NCBI GenBank assembly: GCA_027013145.1
Contig: JALUXX010000005.1
Location: 1-64,000 of the forward strand
Source: Gammaproteobacteria bacterium
GTDB lineage: Bacteria; Pseudomonadota; Gammaproteobacteria; 21-64-14
Direction of reading: 5' to 3'
Length of the DNA: 64,000 nucleotides
Positions 21,101 to 32,645 of the stretch are shown here, piece by piece. The notes below the pieces were generated by a model, which was not told where the DNA came from, made no database searches, and was given only the letters and a program-made list of their open reading frames with translations. Position 1 is the stretch's first letter. Each line of letters begins with the position of its first letter. Both the position numbers and the translations under genes were made by a program.

Positions 21101-22012
21101 TCAGGCCAACTCGACCGGGCGGGCGAACGAAATCGGTGCACTCCGGGCGTCCGCGAAGGTGACCGACTCCCAGGCCGTGCGCTGCGCGAGCAGCGCGGTC
21201 AGCAGCCGGTTGTTCAGCGCGTGCCCGGACTTGTGGGCGCTGAAGGCGCCGATGAGACTGGCCCCCAGAAGATAGAGGTCACCGATGGCGTCGAGGATCT
21301 TGTGCTTGACGAACTCGTCCTCGTAGCGCAGCCCGTCCTCGTTCAGGATCCGGTAGTCGTCGACCACCACGGCATTGTCGAGCCGCCCGCCCAGCGCCAG
21401 GCGCCGCTCGCGCAAAAGCTCGAGATCGCGCAGGAAACCGAAGGTCCGTGCCCGGCTGACTTCCTTGACGAAGGACGTGGTGGAGAAGTCCATCTCGGCG
21501 CGTTGCGTATGGTCCTTGAACACCGGATGCTCGAACTCGATCGAAAAGGCGACCTTGAAGCCGTCGAACGGCTCGAACCGCGCCCACTTGTCGCCGTCCG
21601 TCACCTGCACCGGGCGCAGGATCCGCACGAAACGCTTGGGGGCGTCCTGCTCCTCGATCCCGGCCGACTGGATCAGGAACACGAACGGCCCGGCGCTGCC
21701 GTCCATGATGGGGACCTCCGGGGCGCTGACGTCGACGAGGGCGTTGTCGATCCCGAGGCCGGCGAACGCCGAGAGCAGATGCTCCACGGTGCTGATCCGG
21801 ATGTCGCCCCGGACCAGCGTGGTCGACAACCGCGTCTCACCGACGTTCTCGGGGCGCGCCCGAATCGCCACCGGCGGATCGAGATCGACGCGCTGGAACA
21901 CGATCCCGGTATCGACCGGGGCCGGGCGCAGCGTCAGGTACACCTTCTCCCCCGTGTGCAGCCCTACACCGGTCGCCCGGATCACGTTCTTCAAGGTTCG
22001 CTGTCGGATCAT
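21101..22012 (-). CDS. lpxC: LpxC, UDP-3-O-acyl-GlcNAc deacetylase
   Basis: 303 aa with start [21 protein letters not shown]. It catalyses the committed step of lipid A synthesis. Zinc ligands are His78 in [11 protein letters not shown] and the HxxxD pair in [22 protein letters not shown] is also conserved. It shows that the cell makes lipid A, which matters because a sphingolipid pathway is encoded 28 kb away. It is the last gene of the dcw-ftsZ run, with a possible terminator between ftsZ and lpxC. Confidence 0.97.
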   Translation of the reverse strand: MIRQRTLKNVIRATGVGLHTGEKVYLTLRPAPVDTGIVFQRVDLDPPVAIRARPENVGETRLSTTLVRGDIRISTVEHLLSAFAGLGIDNALVDVSAPEVPIMDGSAGPFVFLIQSAGIEEQDAPKRFVRILRPVQVTDGDKWARFEPFDGFKVAFSIEFEHPVFKDHTQRAEMDFSTTSFVKEVSRARTFGFLRDLELLRERRLALGGRLDNAVVVDDYRILNEDGLRYEDEFVKHKILDAIGDLYLLGASLIGAFSAHKSGHALNNRLLTALLAQRTAWESVTFADARSAPISFARPVELA

Positions 22013-22159
22013 CGGCTTCGATCGCCCTCCGGTACCGGTCGACTGCAAGGCGCCGCGATGCTAGCACAGCCCCCGGGGGCCATAAAGCGAAGTGGGTCAC
22101 GCTGTCGCACGGGCGCCGCCGCGGCGGCCGACGCCCGGGTGCCGCCGCGAAAGACAAGC

Positions 22160-22185
22160 AAAAATCGTGCCCCCTAGGGGGATCC
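22160..22185 (-). terminator. Possible terminator between ftsZ and lpxC
   Basis: On the minus strand a CCCCCTAGGGGG hairpin is followed by CACG and then ATTTTTG. The stem is short (4-5 bp) and the T-run starts 4-5 bases late, so it may only attenuate transcription into lpxC. Confidence 0.4.
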
Positions 22186-22202
22186 GTGGCCGGCCACCCG
22201 GG

Positions 22203-23375
22203 TCAATCCGCCTGCCGGCGCAGGAACGCCGGGATATCCAGGTAGTCGAGATCCGACTGGCTCGGCAGGGCGTTGCCCCCGTGCACGGCCTGCTTGCGGA
22301 TCACCGTGGGACGCTCGAGCTGGTCGTAGTCGATCTCCCCGTTCTTGTTACGGTGCACCAGCTTCACCGGCGGCGCCTCCGCGGGTGCCGGCGCCGACAC
22401 CGATGCCGGTGCACGCTCGCGCGATCCCAGCCCGGTCGCCACCACCGTCACCCGCAGCTCGTCGCTCATCTCCGGGTCGATGACCGTACCCACCACGACG
22501 GTGGCGTTCTCCGAGGCGAACTCCTTGACGGTGTTGCCGACCTCCTCGAACTCGCCGATCGCCATGTCGGGTCCGGCCGTGAGGTTGACCAGGATGCCGC
22601 GCGCGCCGGCCAGGTTGACATCCTCGAGCAGCGGGCTGGCGATCGCGGCCTCGGCGGCATCGCGGGCGCGTTCCTCCCCGCGCGCGCGCCCCGAGCCCAT
22701 CATCGCCATACCCATCTCCGACATCACGGTGCGCACGTCGGCGAAGTCGACGTTGATCAGTCCGGGACGGGTGATCAGCTCGGCGATACCCTGTACCGCG
22801 CCCAGGAGCACGTCGTTGGCGGCCTTGAAGGCGTCGAGGAGGCTGACGTTCTTGCCGAGTACGCTCAGGAGCTTCTCGTTGGGGATGGTGATGAGCGAGT
22901 CCACGTACTGGGAAAGTTCCTTGATCCCGGTCGCGGCGACCTGCATCCGCTTGGCGCCCTCGAACGGAAAGGGCTTGGTCACCACCGCCACCGTGAGGAT
23001 CCCGAGATCCTTGGCCACCTGCGCGACCACCGGCGCCGCGCCGGTCCCGGTGCCGCCGCCCATCCCCGCGGTGATGAACAGCATGTCGGCCCCTTCGATG
23101 ATCTCGGTGATGCGATCACGATCCTCCATGGCCGCATGCCGGCCGACTTCGGGGTTGGCGCCCGCACCCAGCCCCTTGGTGATGTTGCTGCCGAGTTGAA
23201 GCACCGTCCGCGCCTTGGTGTTCTTCAGCGCCTGGGCATCGGTGTTGGCGCAGATGAAATCCACACCCTCGATGCTCTGCGCGAGCATATGCTGCACGGC
23301 GTTACCGCCGCCGCCGCCCACGCCCATGACCTTGATTACCGCGTTCTGGCTGTATGCATCCATCAGTTCAAACAT
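22203..23375 (-). CDS. ftsZ: FtsZ, tubulin-like division GTPase
   Basis: 390 aa starting [21 protein letters not shown], preceded by a strong GAGGAGG. The GTP-binding motif is [13 protein letters not shown]; the T7 loop is [12 protein letters not shown] short linker leads to the conserved C-terminal peptide [14 protein letters not shown], which binds FtsA and ZapD. It forms the Z ring at midcell. It is downstream of ftsQ-ftsA in the standard order. Confidence 0.98.
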   Translation of the reverse strand: MFELMDAYSQNAVIKVMGVGGGGGNAVQHMLAQSIEGVDFICANTDAQALKNTKARTVLQLGSNITKGLGAGANPEVGRHAAMEDRDRITEIIEGADMLFITAGMGGGTGTGAAPVVAQVAKDLGILTVAVVTKPFPFEGAKRMQVAATGIKELSQYVDSLITIPNEKLLSVLGKNVSLLDAFKAANDVLLGAVQGIAELITRPGLINVDFADVRTVMSEMGMAMMGSGRARGEERARDAAEAAIASPLLEDVNLAGARGILVNLTAGPDMAIGEFEEVGNTVKEFASENATVVVGTVIDPEMSDELRVTVVATGLGSRERAPASVSAPAPAEAPPVKLVHRNKNGEIDYDQLERPTVIRKQAVHGGNALPSQSDLDYLDIPAFLRRQAD

Positions 23376-23458
23376 GGCCGACCTCCTCTGACTGCACGCA
23401 CCACTTCCCGTTGCATCGATTCCGTCGCGGCCCGGCGCAGTGCGGGACCGCTCCCACT

Positions 23459-24694
23459 TCAGAAATTTCCCTGAAACCAGCTCTTCATCCGCTCCCATAC
23501 ACCCTTCAGTCCGCGACCCATGACCGGTCCCGTCAGGCGCGTGCCGCGGTTCTGCTGCCCGAACAGCAGCAGTCCGACCCCGGTCGCATAGATCGGGTTG
23601 CGCACCACATCGGCCAGCCCCGCCACGTATTGCGGCGTACCCAGGCGCACCGGCATGTGAAAGACCTCCTCGGCGAGTTCGACGGCGCCCTCCATCCGCG
23701 AGCTGCCGCCGGTGAGGACGTAGCCGGCCGCGATCAGCTCCTCGAAACCGCTGCGGCGCAGTTCCGCCTGGATGAGGGTGAACAGCTCCTCATAGCGCGG
23801 CTCCACGACCTCGGCGAGCGTCTGGCGCGCGAGACGGCGTGCCGGGCGCTCGCCGACGCTGGGGACCTCGATGGTCTCGTCGGCGCCCGCGAGCTGCGTG
23901 AGCGCGCAGGCGTACTTGATCTTGATGTCCTCGGCGTGCTGCGTGGGGGTACGCAGCGCGACGGCGATGTCGTTGGTGACCTGGTCGCCGGCGATCGGGA
24001 TCACCGCGGTATGACGGATCGAGCCCTCGGTGAACACCGCGATATCGGTCGTGCCGCCGCCGATGTCGACCAGGCAGACCCCGAGTTCCTTCTCGTCCTC
24101 GGTGAGTACCGACTGGGCGGAGGCGAGCTGCTCGAGGATCACATCGTCGACCTCCAGCCCGCAGCGGCGTACGCACTTGATGATGTTCTGCGCCGCACTG
24201 ACCGCGCCGGTGACCATGTGGACCTTGGCCTCCAGGCGCACGCCCGACATCCCGACCGGGTCGCGGATGCCCTCCTGGCCGTCGATCACGAACTCCTGCG
24301 GCAGGATGTGCAGGATGCGCTGGTCGGCCGGAATCGCCACCGCGCGGGCCGCGTCGATGACCCGCTCCATGTCGCTCGGGCTGACCTCCTTGTCGCGGAT
24401 CGCCACGATGCCGTGCGAATTGAGGCTGCGGATATGACTGCCGGCGATCCCCGCGAACACCGAGTGGATCTGGCAGCCGGCCATCAGCTCCGCCTCCTCC
24501 ACCGCACGCTGGATGGAATGGACCGTGGATTCGATGTTGACCACGACGCCCTTCTTGAGCCCGCGCGAGGGGTTGGAACCGATGCCGATGATCTCGATGC
24601 CCCCGTCCGGCGTGACCTCGCCGACGATGGCGACGACTTTCGAGGTGCCGATATCGAGCCCGACGATCAGGTTCTTCTCGGGTTTCTTGACCAT
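23459..24694 (-). CDS. ftsA: FtsA, actin-like Z-ring anchor
   Basis: 411 aa. Actin-fold phosphate loops are seen: [17 protein letters not shown] (phosphate 1), [15 protein letters not shown] (phosphate 2) and [11 protein letters not shown]. The C-terminal amphipathic helix ([14 protein letters not shown]) tethers it to the membrane. It follows ftsQ by 6 bases and precedes ftsZ. Confidence 0.97.
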   Translation of the reverse strand: MVKKPEKNLIVGLDIGTSKVVAIVGEVTPDGGIEIIGIGSNPSRGLKKGVVVNIESTVHSIQRAVEEAELMAGCQIHSVFAGIAGSHIRSLNSHGIVAIRDKEVSPSDMERVIDAARAVAIPADQRILHILPQEFVIDGQEGIRDPVGMSGVRLEAKVHMVTGAVSAAQNIIKCVRRCGLEVDDVILEQLASAQSVLTEDEKELGVCLVDIGGGTTDIAVFTEGSIRHTAVIPIAGDQVTNDIAVALRTPTQHAEDIKIKYACALTQLAGADETIEVPSVGERPARRLARQTLAEVVEPRYEELFTLIQAELRRSGFEELIAAGYVLTGGSSRMEGAVELAEEVFHMPVRLGTPQYVAGLADVVRNPIYATGVGLLLFGQQNRGTRLTGPVMGRGLKGVWERMKSWFQGNF

Positions 24695-24700
24695 TCCGTC

Positions 24701-25498
24701 TCAGCCCCTTTTGCGATCCGCCGCCGGGCGCTTCCAGCGCACCGCGAAGCCGTTCGTGTAGCGCAGATCCACCGCGTCGATGTCTCCGACCCGACCCGCG
24801 AACGCCGCCGGATAGACGCTCAGGAAGCGCGCGAGGCGCGCCGTCGGATCCGCGCGCCCGAGGAGCAGGCGGACGCCGCCGGCGAGGCCCAGGCTCCAGG
24901 AACGCCGCGCATCGAGATCCACACGCACGAGCCGCAACCCGTGGGCCGCCAGCAGCGCGCCGTACGACCGGTAGCGGCGCAGCACCAGGGCCTCGGTCCC
25001 CGCGGGCCCGTGCAGCTCGGGCAACGCCGGCAACGGCGGAATCCTGCGCGGGCGAAAGACGGTCCCCGCGGCGGTCACCAGCGCGTCGGCGCCCCAGCGG
25101 GCGAACGGGACGCGCTCCACCACCCGCACGACCAGCGTCCCCGGCCATTCGCGACGCACCGCGGCGCTCTGCACCCACGGCAGCGCCAGCGCCGCGGCCC
25201 GGACCGCGCGCACGTCGACCGCGAAGAAGCTCCCGCCCACCACCCCGGCGAGGGCCGACTTGAGGCGTGCCGGGTCGAGATAGCGGAAGTTCCCGCTGAC
25301 CTGCACCTGCCGGATCGGAAACCGGTGCGGGTTCGACAAGGCCTCCCACGCGCGCGCGCCGCCCCAGATCGCGAGCGCGGACAGCACGCCCGCCGCGGCC
25401 CAGCCCAGGACCCGCCGGGCCGACGCGGCCGGCGGCGCCGCCGCGCCGCGCCCGCGGCGCCGGCCACGCACCAGCGGCAGGGTGATCACGCTCGCCAT
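24701..25498 (-). CDS. ftsQ: FtsQ, divisome protein
   Basis: 265 aa with start [16 protein letters not shown] single membrane anchor lies at about 30-48, followed by a POTRA domain ([16 protein letters not shown]) and a beta domain ending [16 protein letters not shown]. FtsQ bridges early and late division proteins through FtsL and FtsB. The first 13 bases overlap the end of ddlB. Confidence 0.93.
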   Translation of the reverse strand: MASVITLPLVRGRRRGRGAAAPPAASARRVLGWAAAGVLSALAIWGGARAWEALSNPHRFPIRQVQVSGNFRYLDPARLKSALAGVVGGSFFAVDVRAVRAAALALPWVQSAAVRREWPGTLVVRVVERVPFARWGADALVTAAGTVFRPRRIPPLPALPELHGPAGTEALVLRRYRSYGALLAAHGLRLVRVDLDARRSWSLGLAGGVRLLLGRADPTARLARFLSVYPAAFAGRVGDIDAVDLRYTNGFAVRWKRPAADRKRG

Positions 25499-26478
25499 GC
25501 GCAACTCCCGGCATCGGCGCGCAGCGCCGGAAAACTGGTCGCGAGCACCGCGAGCACGAGCTCGTCGAAGTCGAAGCCGGCCGCGCGGGCGGCCATCGGC
25601 ACCAGGCTGTGGTCGGTCATCCCCGGCACCGTGTTGACCTCGATGAACGCCGGCGCCCCGCTCCGGTCGGTGAGGAAGTCCACCCGCCCCCACCCCGAGG
25701 CGCCGAGCGCGGCGAACGCGGCGCGGGCACGGGCCGCCAGCGCCGCCTCGCGCCCGGCGTCGAGCCCGCAAGGGCAGTGGTAACGCGTGGTGTCGGCGCG
25801 GTACTTCGCCTCGTAGTCGTAGAAGGCGCGCGGCGTCTCGAGGCGGATCAGGGGCAGGACCTCGTCGCCGACGATGGCCGCCGTGTACTCCGGACCGTCG
25901 ACCCAGGATTCGGCGAGCACGCAACGATCGTAGCGGGCGGCCTCGGCATAGGCGCCCGGCAGATCGCCGGCGCGCTCGACCCGCGTCATCCCCAGGCTCG
26001 AACCCTCGAGCGCCGGCTTGACCATGAGCGGCAGACCGAGACGGCGGGCGACGGCATCGAAATCATCGCCGGCGTCGAGGACCTCGAAGGCCGGCGTCGG
26101 TACCCCGGCGCCGATCCAGACCTGCTTGCTGCGCAACTTGTCCATCGCCAGCGCCGACCCGAGGACACCGCTGCCCGTGTAGGCGAGCCCCAGAGACTCG
26201 AGCGCCCCCTGAATCACCCCGTCCTCGCCCCCGCGCCCGTGCAGGGCGATGAACGCCCGCGCGAAACCGTCGCGCCCGAGCTGGCCGACCGGATCCTGTG
26301 CCGGGTCGACGGGGTGGGCGTCCACCCCGCAGCGGCGCAGCGCCGCCAGTACCGCCGCGCCCGTACGCAGCGAGACCTCCCGTTCCGCCGATCGTCCGCC
26401 CAGGAGCACGGCGACCCGGCCGCAGTCGGGGGCCAGGCGCGGCCACGCCGCGAGCAGTGCGCGAATACCCGCAGTCAC
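25486..26478 (-). CDS. ddlB: DdlB, D-alanine--D-alanine ligase
   Basis: 330 aa ATP-grasp enzyme making the D-Ala-D-Ala dipeptide used by MurF. It has [30 protein letters not shown], the ATP-binding [12 protein letters not shown] and the metal-binding [17 protein letters not shown]. It overlaps murB by 4 bases (ATGA type). A C-terminal extension of ~15 residues after the usual end overlaps ftsQ. Confidence 0.96.
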   Translation of the reverse strand: MTAGIRALLAAWPRLAPDCGRVAVLLGGRSAEREVSLRTGAAVLAALRRCGVDAHPVDPAQDPVGQLGRDGFARAFIALHGRGGEDGVIQGALESLGLAYTGSGVLGSALAMDKLRSKQVWIGAGVPTPAFEVLDAGDDFDAVARRLGLPLMVKPALEGSSLGMTRVERAGDLPGAYAEAARYDRCVLAESWVDGPEYTAAIVGDEVLPLIRLETPRAFYDYEAKYRADTTRYHCPCGLDAGREAALAARARAAFAALGASGWGRVDFLTDRSGAPAFIEVNTVPGMTDHSLVPMAARAAGFDFDELVLAVLATSFPALRADAGSCAWRA

Positions 26479-27410
26479 GGCCGTTCGCCCTCCTGCAGAG
26501 GCGTCGCGCCCGGTACCGGCTCGCCGACGATCCGCACCTCCGGCTCCAGCCGCACGCCCTGCGTCCGCGCCACGGTGTCGGCGACGAGACGGATCAGCGC
26601 CTCGATATCGGCGGCGCGGGCCCCTCCGGTGTTGACGATGAAGTTGGCGTGCTTGGTCGAAACGCAGGCGGCGCCGATGCAGGTCCCCTTCAGCCCGGCG
26701 GCCTCGATGAGGCGCGCGGCGTGATCACCGGGCGGATTGCGGAAGACCGAACCGCAACTGGCCTGTCCCGTCGGTTGCGTGGCGCTGCGCCGCGCCAGCA
26801 GCTCGCGGATGCGCGCACTCCCGGCGCGACCGGCGCCGGGGGTCAGACGCAGGTGCGCGGCCAGGAACCATTCCCCGGGCGGACCCGCGACGCTGCGGTA
26901 GGCGACGCGGAAGTCGCCGGGCGGGCGCACGCGCACCTCCCCGTGGCGGTCGACGGTCTCCACCGCCGCGACGCACGCCCAGGTCTCACCGCCGAAGGCG
27001 CCCGCGTTCATGGCCAGCGCCCCGCCGACGGTCCCGGGGATCCCGGCGAGGAACTCCGCGCCGCGAAGGCCGTTGCGGGCGCAGAATCGCGCGACCTTGG
27101 CGCACGGCACGCCGGCCTCGGCACGCACCAGATCCGGCGCGTCGCGCTCGATCCGCTTGAGCATCGCGGCGGTGGCGATCACTGTCGCCTGCAAGCCGCC
27201 GTCGCGCACCAGCAGATTGCTGCCCAGCCCCAACCAGAACACCGGCTCGCCGGCAGGCAGCGCGCGCAGGAACGCGGATAGGTCGGCGATGTCCGCGGGC
27301 TCATAGAAGGTACGCGCGGGTCCGCCCGCCCGCCACGAGGTGTGCCGCGCCATGGGTTCGTCATGGCGCAAGGTCCCGCGCGGTCCCGGGTTCTTCGGTG
27401 CCGGCATCAT
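26475..27410 (-). CDS. murB: MurB, UDP-N-acetylenolpyruvylglucosamine reductase
   Basis: 311 aa. The FAD domain has [17 protein letters not shown] and [15 protein letters not shown]. The active-site Ser is in [10 protein letters not shown] and the catalytic Glu is near the end. There is no extra type I domain, so it is a type II MurB. It reduces enolpyruvyl-UDP-GlcNAc to UDP-MurNAc. The start overlaps the murC stop in ATGA. Confidence 0.95.
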   Translation of the reverse strand: MMPAPKNPGPRGTLRHDEPMARHTSWRAGGPARTFYEPADIADLSAFLRALPAGEPVFWLGLGSNLLVRDGGLQATVIATAAMLKRIERDAPDLVRAEAGVPCAKVARFCARNGLRGAEFLAGIPGTVGGALAMNAGAFGGETWACVAAVETVDRHGEVRVRPPGDFRVAYRSVAGPPGEWFLAAHLRLTPGAGRAGSARIRELLARRSATQPTGQASCGSVFRNPPGDHAARLIEAAGLKGTCIGAACVSTKHANFIVNTGGARAADIEALIRLVADTVARTQGVRLEPEVRIVGEPVPGATPLQEGERP

Positions 27411-28879
27411 GGGCCGCGTCCCACGCCGCTGGCCGCGCCCGCCCCGAGGTGTTGCGGCAGCCGCGCCGCCATCGCCCCGATGTCACCGGCCCCGAGGGTC
27501 AGAAGCACGTCGCCGTCCTCGAGCGTCGCGGCGAGGATCGCCGGCAGCTCCTCCAGCGGATCGACGAACACCGGGTCGATGCGCCCGCGCGCGCGCACCG
27601 CGCGGCACAGGGTACGCCCGTCGGCCCCGGCGATCGGCGCCTCGCCCGCCGCGTACACCTCGCCCAGCAGCAGCACATCGACCTCGGAGAGGACACGCGC
27701 GAAGTCCTCGAACAGATCGCGCGTGCGCGTATAGCGGTGGGGCTGGAACGCGACCACCAGGCGGCGGCGCGGCCAGCCGGCGCGGATCGCCCGGAGGGTC
27801 GCCTCGATCTCGCGCGGGTGGTGTCCGTAGTCATCGATGAACAGCACACGTCCGCGCCCGGTCTCGAACTCACCGTAGACCTGGAACCGGCGCCCGATGC
27901 CCTCGAACCCCCGCAGGGCCCGTAACAACGGCGCGTCGTCCACCCCGAGTTCGTGCGCCACGGCGAGCGCCGCGAGGGCGTTCTGCACGTTGTGCTTTCC
28001 GGGCAGGTTCAGCGTGACCTTGAGCCACTCGCGCCCGCCGTCGCGGCGTACGCCGAACCGGGTGCGGGTGCCCTCCTGGCGCAGCCCGACGGCGCGCACC
28101 GCGGCGTCCGCGCTGAACCCATAGGTCAGCACCGGCCGCCCCACCTCGGGCAGCAGCTCGCGCACCACCGGGTCGTCGATGCAGAGCACCGCCAGGCCGT
28201 AGAACGGGAGGTGATGGAGGAACTCGAGGAAGCTGCGGCGCAGCTCGCGGAAGTCCCCGCCGTAGGTTCCCATGTGGTCGGCGTCGATGTTGGTCACGAC
28301 CGCCATCATGGGCTGCAGGTGCAGGAACGAGGCGTCGCTCTCGTCGGCCTCGGCGACCAGGTAGCGGCCCGCGCCCAGGCGTGCGTTGCTCCCGGCGCTG
28401 TTCAGGCGCCCGCCGATGACGAAGGTCGGGTCGCGTCCGGCCTCCGCCAGCAGGGTGGCGATCAGGCTGGTGGTGGTGGTCTTGCCGTGCGTCCCCGCGA
28501 CGGCGATGCCGTAGCGGAAGCGCATCAGTTCGGCGAGCATCTCGGCGCGACGCACGACGGGGATGCGCCGCGTGCGCGCGGCCGCGACCTCCGGGTTCTC
28601 CGCGCCGACGGCGGTCGAGACCACGACCGCGTCACACCCTTCTATGTGGGCCGCGTCGTGTCCGATGTGCACGTCGGCCCCGAGCGCGCACAGGCGTCGG
28701 GTGACGGCGTTCTCCCGCAGATCCGAGCCGCTCACGCGGTAGCCGAGGTTGATGAGCACCTCGGCGATGCCGCTCATCCCCGCCCCGCCGATGCCCACCA
28801 TGTGGATACGGCGGATGCGCCCCATCCCGGTTTCGCTTTCGACGCCCATCAGCAACACCCGCTTTCCGGCCTTCGTCAT
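27407..28879 (-). CDS. murC: MurC, UDP-MurNAc--L-alanine ligase
   Basis: 490 aa. The N-terminal Rossmann domain has [18 protein letters not shown]; the ATP-binding loop is [10 protein letters not shown] and the substrate segment is [11 protein letters not shown]. It adds L-Ala to UDP-MurNAc. The track start (ATG 28879) is kept; a later ATG ([11 protein letters not shown]) would give the more usual N-terminus. It is 30 bases downstream of murG. Confidence 0.96.
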   Translation of the reverse strand: MTKAGKRVLLMGVESETGMGRIRRIHMVGIGGAGMSGIAEVLINLGYRVSGSDLRENAVTRRLCALGADVHIGHDAAHIEGCDAVVVSTAVGAENPEVAAARTRRIPVVRRAEMLAELMRFRYGIAVAGTHGKTTTTSLIATLLAEAGRDPTFVIGGRLNSAGSNARLGAGRYLVAEADESDASFLHLQPMMAVVTNIDADHMGTYGGDFRELRRSFLEFLHHLPFYGLAVLCIDDPVVRELLPEVGRPVLTYGFSADAAVRAVGLRQEGTRTRFGVRRDGGREWLKVTLNLPGKHNVQNALAALAVAHELGVDDAPLLRALRGFEGIGRRFQVYGEFETGRGRVLFIDDYGHHPREIEATLRAIRAGWPRRRLVVAFQPHRYTRTRDLFEDFARVLSEVDVLLLGEVYAAGEAPIAGADGRTLCRAVRARGRIDPVFVDPLEELPAILAATLEDGDVLLTLGAGDIGAMAARLPQHLGAGAASGVGRGP

Positions 28880-28909
28880 ACCAGCCGTCCCGTTCCCATC
28901 CCGGTCTCC

Positions 28910-29995
28910 TTACCCGCAGGCCGCCCGGCAGTGCTCCGCCACGGCTTCCGCCGCCTCGGGCCGGCCCGCGCCACGCGCCGCGCGTGCCATCTCCAGCAGC
29001 CGCGCCCGATCCCAGAGCAGTTCCTCCAGACAACCGGCGAGACGCTCGACACCGAATTGCGCGGGCGGGATCAGCAGCGCCGCGCGCCGCTCGACCAGGT
29101 AGCGCGCGTTGTGCGTCTGGTGGTCGTCGACCGCATGCGGATAGGGGACGAGGATCGACGCCACCCCCGCGACCGCCAGTTCCGACACCGTCATCGCCCC
29201 CGCCCGGCAGAGCACGAGATCCGCCCACGCGTAGGCCTGCGCCATGTCCTCGATGAACGCGTCGACGCGCACCTCGGCAAGCCGCGCGCGTCCGTAGGCG
29301 GCGCGCGCGACGGCCAGGGTGCGCTGGCCGGCCTGATGCCAGACGCGCGGACGCCGCTGCAACGGGAGGCGTTCGAGCACCGCGGGGACGGTCTCGTTGA
29401 ACGCCTGCGCGCCCAGACTCCCGCCCAGCACGAGCAGCCGCGGCGGCCCCGACCGACCCGCGAAGCGATCCTCCGGCGCCGCCACGGCGACAATCGTGGC
29501 CCGCACCGGGTTGCCCGTGTGCTCGGCGCGGTACCGCGCCGGAAACGATCCGGCAAACGACTCCAGCACCCGCGTCGCCAGCCGTGCGAGCAGACGGTTG
29601 GTCAGGCCGGGAATCGCGTTCTGTTCGTGAATCAGCAACGGGCGGCGCAGCAGCCACGCCGCGACCCCGCCGGGGCCGGCGGTGTACCCGCCCATGCCGA
29701 GCACCGCACACGGACGCACCCTGGCGAGCGCGGCGAGCGCCTGCACAAGGGCCCACGCGAGCATGAGCGGCGCGGTCAGCCGTGCCAACGGGCCCTTGCC
29801 CCGCAACCCGGCGATCCGGATCCAGAGCATCTCGATCCCCGCCTTGGGCACCACGCGGCTCTCCATCCCGCGCCGCGTCCCCATCCACACCACCGCCACC
29901 CCGTCGGCGCGCAGGCGTTCGGCGACGGCGAGCGCCGGGAAGACGTGCCCCCCGGTGCCGCCGGCCAGGATCAGGATCGGTCCCGCGGTGCTCAT
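28910..29995 (-). CDS. murG: MurG, lipid II-forming GlcNAc transferase
   Basis: 361 aa with start MSTAGPILILAGGTGGHVFPAL (glycine loop 1). A second loop is GGSLGAQAFNETV, and the UDP-GlcNAc site is CRAGAMTVSELAVAG. It converts lipid I to lipid II at the inner membrane. The start overlaps the ftsW stop by 4 bases. The track ORF extends 235 codons upstream through ftsW antisense-frame sequence and is wrong. Confidence 0.97.
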   Translation of the reverse strand: MSTAGPILILAGGTGGHVFPALAVAERLRADGVAVVWMGTRRGMESRVVPKAGIEMLWIRIAGLRGKGPLARLTAPLMLAWALVQALAALARVRPCAVLGMGGYTAGPGGVAAWLLRRPLLIHEQNAIPGLTNRLLARLATRVLESFAGSFPARYRAEHTGNPVRATIVAVAAPEDRFAGRSGPPRLLVLGGSLGAQAFNETVPAVLERLPLQRRPRVWHQAGQRTLAVARAAYGRARLAEVRVDAFIEDMAQAYAWADLVLCRAGAMTVSELAVAGVASILVPYPHAVDDHQTHNARYLVERRAALLIPPAQFGVERLAGCLEELLWDRARLLEMARAARGAGRPEAAEAVAEHCRAACG

Positions 29996-31215
29996 CGCCG
30001 CCGCCTCCCCGCCCGCCCCGGCGCCGGGCGCGCCCCGGCGCCGACGCGGCGCGCCTCGCGATCGATGCGCAACAGCAGCCCGAGCGCGACGCAGTTCACG
30101 AGCACACTGCTGCCGCCGTAGCTCATCAACGGGAGCGTCAGGCCCTTGGTCGGAAGCACGCCCATGTTGACGCCGATGTTCAGATACGCCTGCAGCCCGA
30201 CCCACAGGCCGATGCCGTAGGCGAGATAGGCCCCGAAGGGCCTGCCCGCGCGCTCCGCGCGCCGCGCGATGCCGAAGGCGCGCCACACGACGAAACCGAA
30301 CAGGGCGACCACGGCGATCACGCCCGCCAGGCCCAGTTCCTCCGCGAGGATCGAGAACAGGAAGTCCGTATGCGCCTCCGGGAGGTAGAACAGTTTCTGG
30401 ACGCTGTTGCCCAGACCGACGCCGAACCAGCCGCCGCGCCCGATGGCGATCAGCGCCTGCGTGAGCTGAAAACCGGAACTGAAGGGGTCCGCCCACGGAT
30501 TGAGGAACGAAGTGAGACGCTCCAGCCGGTAGGGACTGAGCACCGCGAGCGCCCCGAGTCCGGCCGCGACGGTCAGCAGCAGCGCCAGGAACGGCCACAG
30601 GCGCACACCGGCGAGAAACAGCAGGCCGAGGGCGGTCGCCATCAGCACCCCGGTGGAACCGAAATCCGGTTCCAGCAGGAGGAACAGTCCCGCGACGCAC
30701 AGGAGTCCCATCGGCGCGAGGAGGCCGCGCGCGCTCGTGCGCAGCACCTCGGCGTGGCGCACGACATAGGCGGCGAGGTAGACCACGGCTGCGAATTTCG
30801 CCAGCTCCGAGACCTGGAAGTGCATCGGGCCGAGCGGGATCCAGCGCACGCTGCCGTTGACCTGGCGGCCGATTCCGGGGATCAGGACCGCGGCGAGCAA
30901 CACCAGGGTCGCGAACCAGAGCGGCCGTGCGATCCGCTCCCAGAAGACCAGCGGGATCCGCAGCACGACGGCGATCGCGACCGCCCCGAGCGCGAGGAAT
31001 ACCAGTTGCCGGATCACGAAATGGAACGGCTCGCCGAACTGACGCGCCGCCAGACCGAGCGAGGTGGAGGCGACCATCACCAGCCCGAGCGAGGCGACGG
31101 CGATCACGGCGCCGAGCAGCGGCAGGTCCAGATCGGGCGCGGCCGCCTGCGACCGCGCCCCGGCCGTCGCCGATCGGGCGGAAAGCGGGAGCCCGTGCGT
31201 ACTCACCGCAGCCAT
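29992..31215 (-). CDS. ftsW: FtsW, septal peptidoglycan glycosyltransferase
   Basis: 407 aa SEDS-family polymerase with ten predicted membrane segments. SEDS hallmarks: SELAKFAAVVYLA, GFQLTQALIAIGRGGWFGVGLGNS, HTDFLFSILAEELG and LMSYGGSSVLVN. It works with FtsI in septal synthesis. The start ATG (MAAVSTHG) lies 23 codons inside the track ORF and overlaps the end of murD. Confidence 0.96.
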   Translation of the reverse strand: MAAVSTHGLPLSARSATAGARSQAAAPDLDLPLLGAVIAVASLGLVMVASTSLGLAARQFGEPFHFVIRQLVFLALGAVAIAVVLRIPLVFWERIARPLWFATLVLLAAVLIPGIGRQVNGSVRWIPLGPMHFQVSELAKFAAVVYLAAYVVRHAEVLRTSARGLLAPMGLLCVAGLFLLLEPDFGSTGVLMATALGLLFLAGVRLWPFLALLLTVAAGLGALAVLSPYRLERLTSFLNPWADPFSSGFQLTQALIAIGRGGWFGVGLGNSVQKLFYLPEAHTDFLFSILAEELGLAGVIAVVALFGFVVWRAFGIARRAERAGRPFGAYLAYGIGLWVGLQAYLNIGVNMGVLPTKGLTLPLMSYGGSSVLVNCVALGLLLRIDREARRVGAGARPAPGRAGRRRR

Positions 31216-32543
31216 CTGCGCACCGCCTCCATGAAACGGGTCCCGCGGTCTTCGTAGTTGCGGAACATGTCGAAGCTCGCGCACGCGGGGGAGAACAGAA
31301 CGACGTCGCCCGGCTGCGCGAGCGCGCCCGCCAGGCGCACCACCTCGTCGAGGTCCGCGGCGGTGTGCAGGGGAACGGTGCCGGCGAGGGCGTGCTCGAT
31401 CTGCGGCGCGTCGCGTCCGAACAGCACCACTGCGCGTGCGTGGGCCGCGACCGGCGCCCGCAGCGGGGCGAAGTCGGCGCCCTTCCCGTCGCCGCCGGCG
31501 ATCAGGACCACCGGCACGTCGAATCCCTCCAGCGCCGCCGTGGTCGCCCCGACGTTGGTGCCCTTGGAATCGTTGTACCAGACCACCCCGTCACGCTCCC
31601 CCACCCGCTGGGTACGATGGGCCAGACCCTCGAAGCGGCCCATGGCGTCGGCCATGGCCGCCACCGGCAGCCCGAGCGCGGTGCCCGCGGCGAGCGCGGC
31701 GAGCGCATTCGCCCGGTTGTGGCGTCCCGGGAGCGCCAGCAAGGCGGCGCGCACGAGCGCCCGCCGCCCGTGCATGAACCACTCCTCGCCGTCCACCGTC
31801 CCGATCCCGAAGTCGTCCGCCCCCGGCGGGCCCGAGGTGAAACGCAGCACCGGGCGGCGCGCATCGGCCATGACCGCGACCCGCGGGTCGTCGGCGTTGA
31901 TCACCTGGACCTGCGCCCGGCGCAGGATGCGCGCCTTCGCGGCGGCGTACTCGTCGAGGTCGCGGTAACGGTCCATGTGGTCGGGGCTCAGGTTCAGGAC
32001 CAGACCTACCGCCGGCGCCAGCGACTCGGTGCACTCGAGCTGGAAGCTGGAGAGCTCCAGGACGTAGAGGTCCGGTTCGCCGTCACGCAGCAGGTCGAGC
32101 GCCGGCGTCCCGAGGTTGCCGCCGACGCGCACGTCGCGCCCGGCCGCGCGCGCCATCGCGCCGAGCAGCGTCGTCACGGTGCTCTTGCCGTTGGATCCGG
32201 TCACCGCCGCCACCGGCGCGCGCGCATGGCGCGCGAACAGCTCGATGTCGCCGATCACCGGAGTGCCGCGCGCGAGCGCCGCGGCGATGGCCGGCGTGCG
32301 CAGGGCGACGCCCGGGCTGAGCACGATCTCGTCGGCGCTGCGCAGGACCTGCTCGTCGAGCCCGCCCAGGAACACCGCCACGTCGGGCAGCGTATCGCGC
32401 AGCGCATCCAACCCCGGGGGATGGGCGCGCGTGTCGGCCACCGCGATCTCCACGCCGCGCGCCGACAGGAACCGCGCGCACGACAGCCCGGTCGCGCCGA
32501 GGCCGACGATGAGCACCCGATGCGGTCGTTCGAGCGTTGCCAT
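31203..32543 (-). CDS. murD: MurD, UDP-MurNAc-L-Ala--D-glutamate ligase
   Basis: 446 aa with start MATLERPHRVLIVGLGATG. The ATP loop is VTGSNGKSTVTTLLG, followed by LVLNLSPDHMDRY and WYNDSKGTNVGAT. It adds D-Glu to UDP-MurNAc-L-Ala. The start is 29 codons inside the track ORF, giving normal family length. Confidence 0.97.
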   Translation of the reverse strand: MATLERPHRVLIVGLGATGLSCARFLSARGVEIAVADTRAHPPGLDALRDTLPDVAVFLGGLDEQVLRSADEIVLSPGVALRTPAIAAALARGTPVIGDIELFARHARAPVAAVTGSNGKSTVTTLLGAMARAAGRDVRVGGNLGTPALDLLRDGEPDLYVLELSSFQLECTESLAPAVGLVLNLSPDHMDRYRDLDEYAAAKARILRRAQVQVINADDPRVAVMADARRPVLRFTSGPPGADDFGIGTVDGEEWFMHGRRALVRAALLALPGRHNRANALAALAAGTALGLPVAAMADAMGRFEGLAHRTQRVGERDGVVWYNDSKGTNVGATTAALEGFDVPVVLIAGGDGKGADFAPLRAPVAAHARAVVLFGRDAPQIEHALAGTVPLHTAADLDEVVRLAGALAQPGDVVLFSPACASFDMFRNYEDRGTRFMEAVRRWLR

Positions 32544-32645
32544 ATGCGCGCAGCCGGCCACCATACTCTCAACCGATCCCGTTCCCGGCACGGGGGCCGC
32601 GGGCATCCGCCGCGGCACCGCACCGTACATGGACGCGCGACCCGC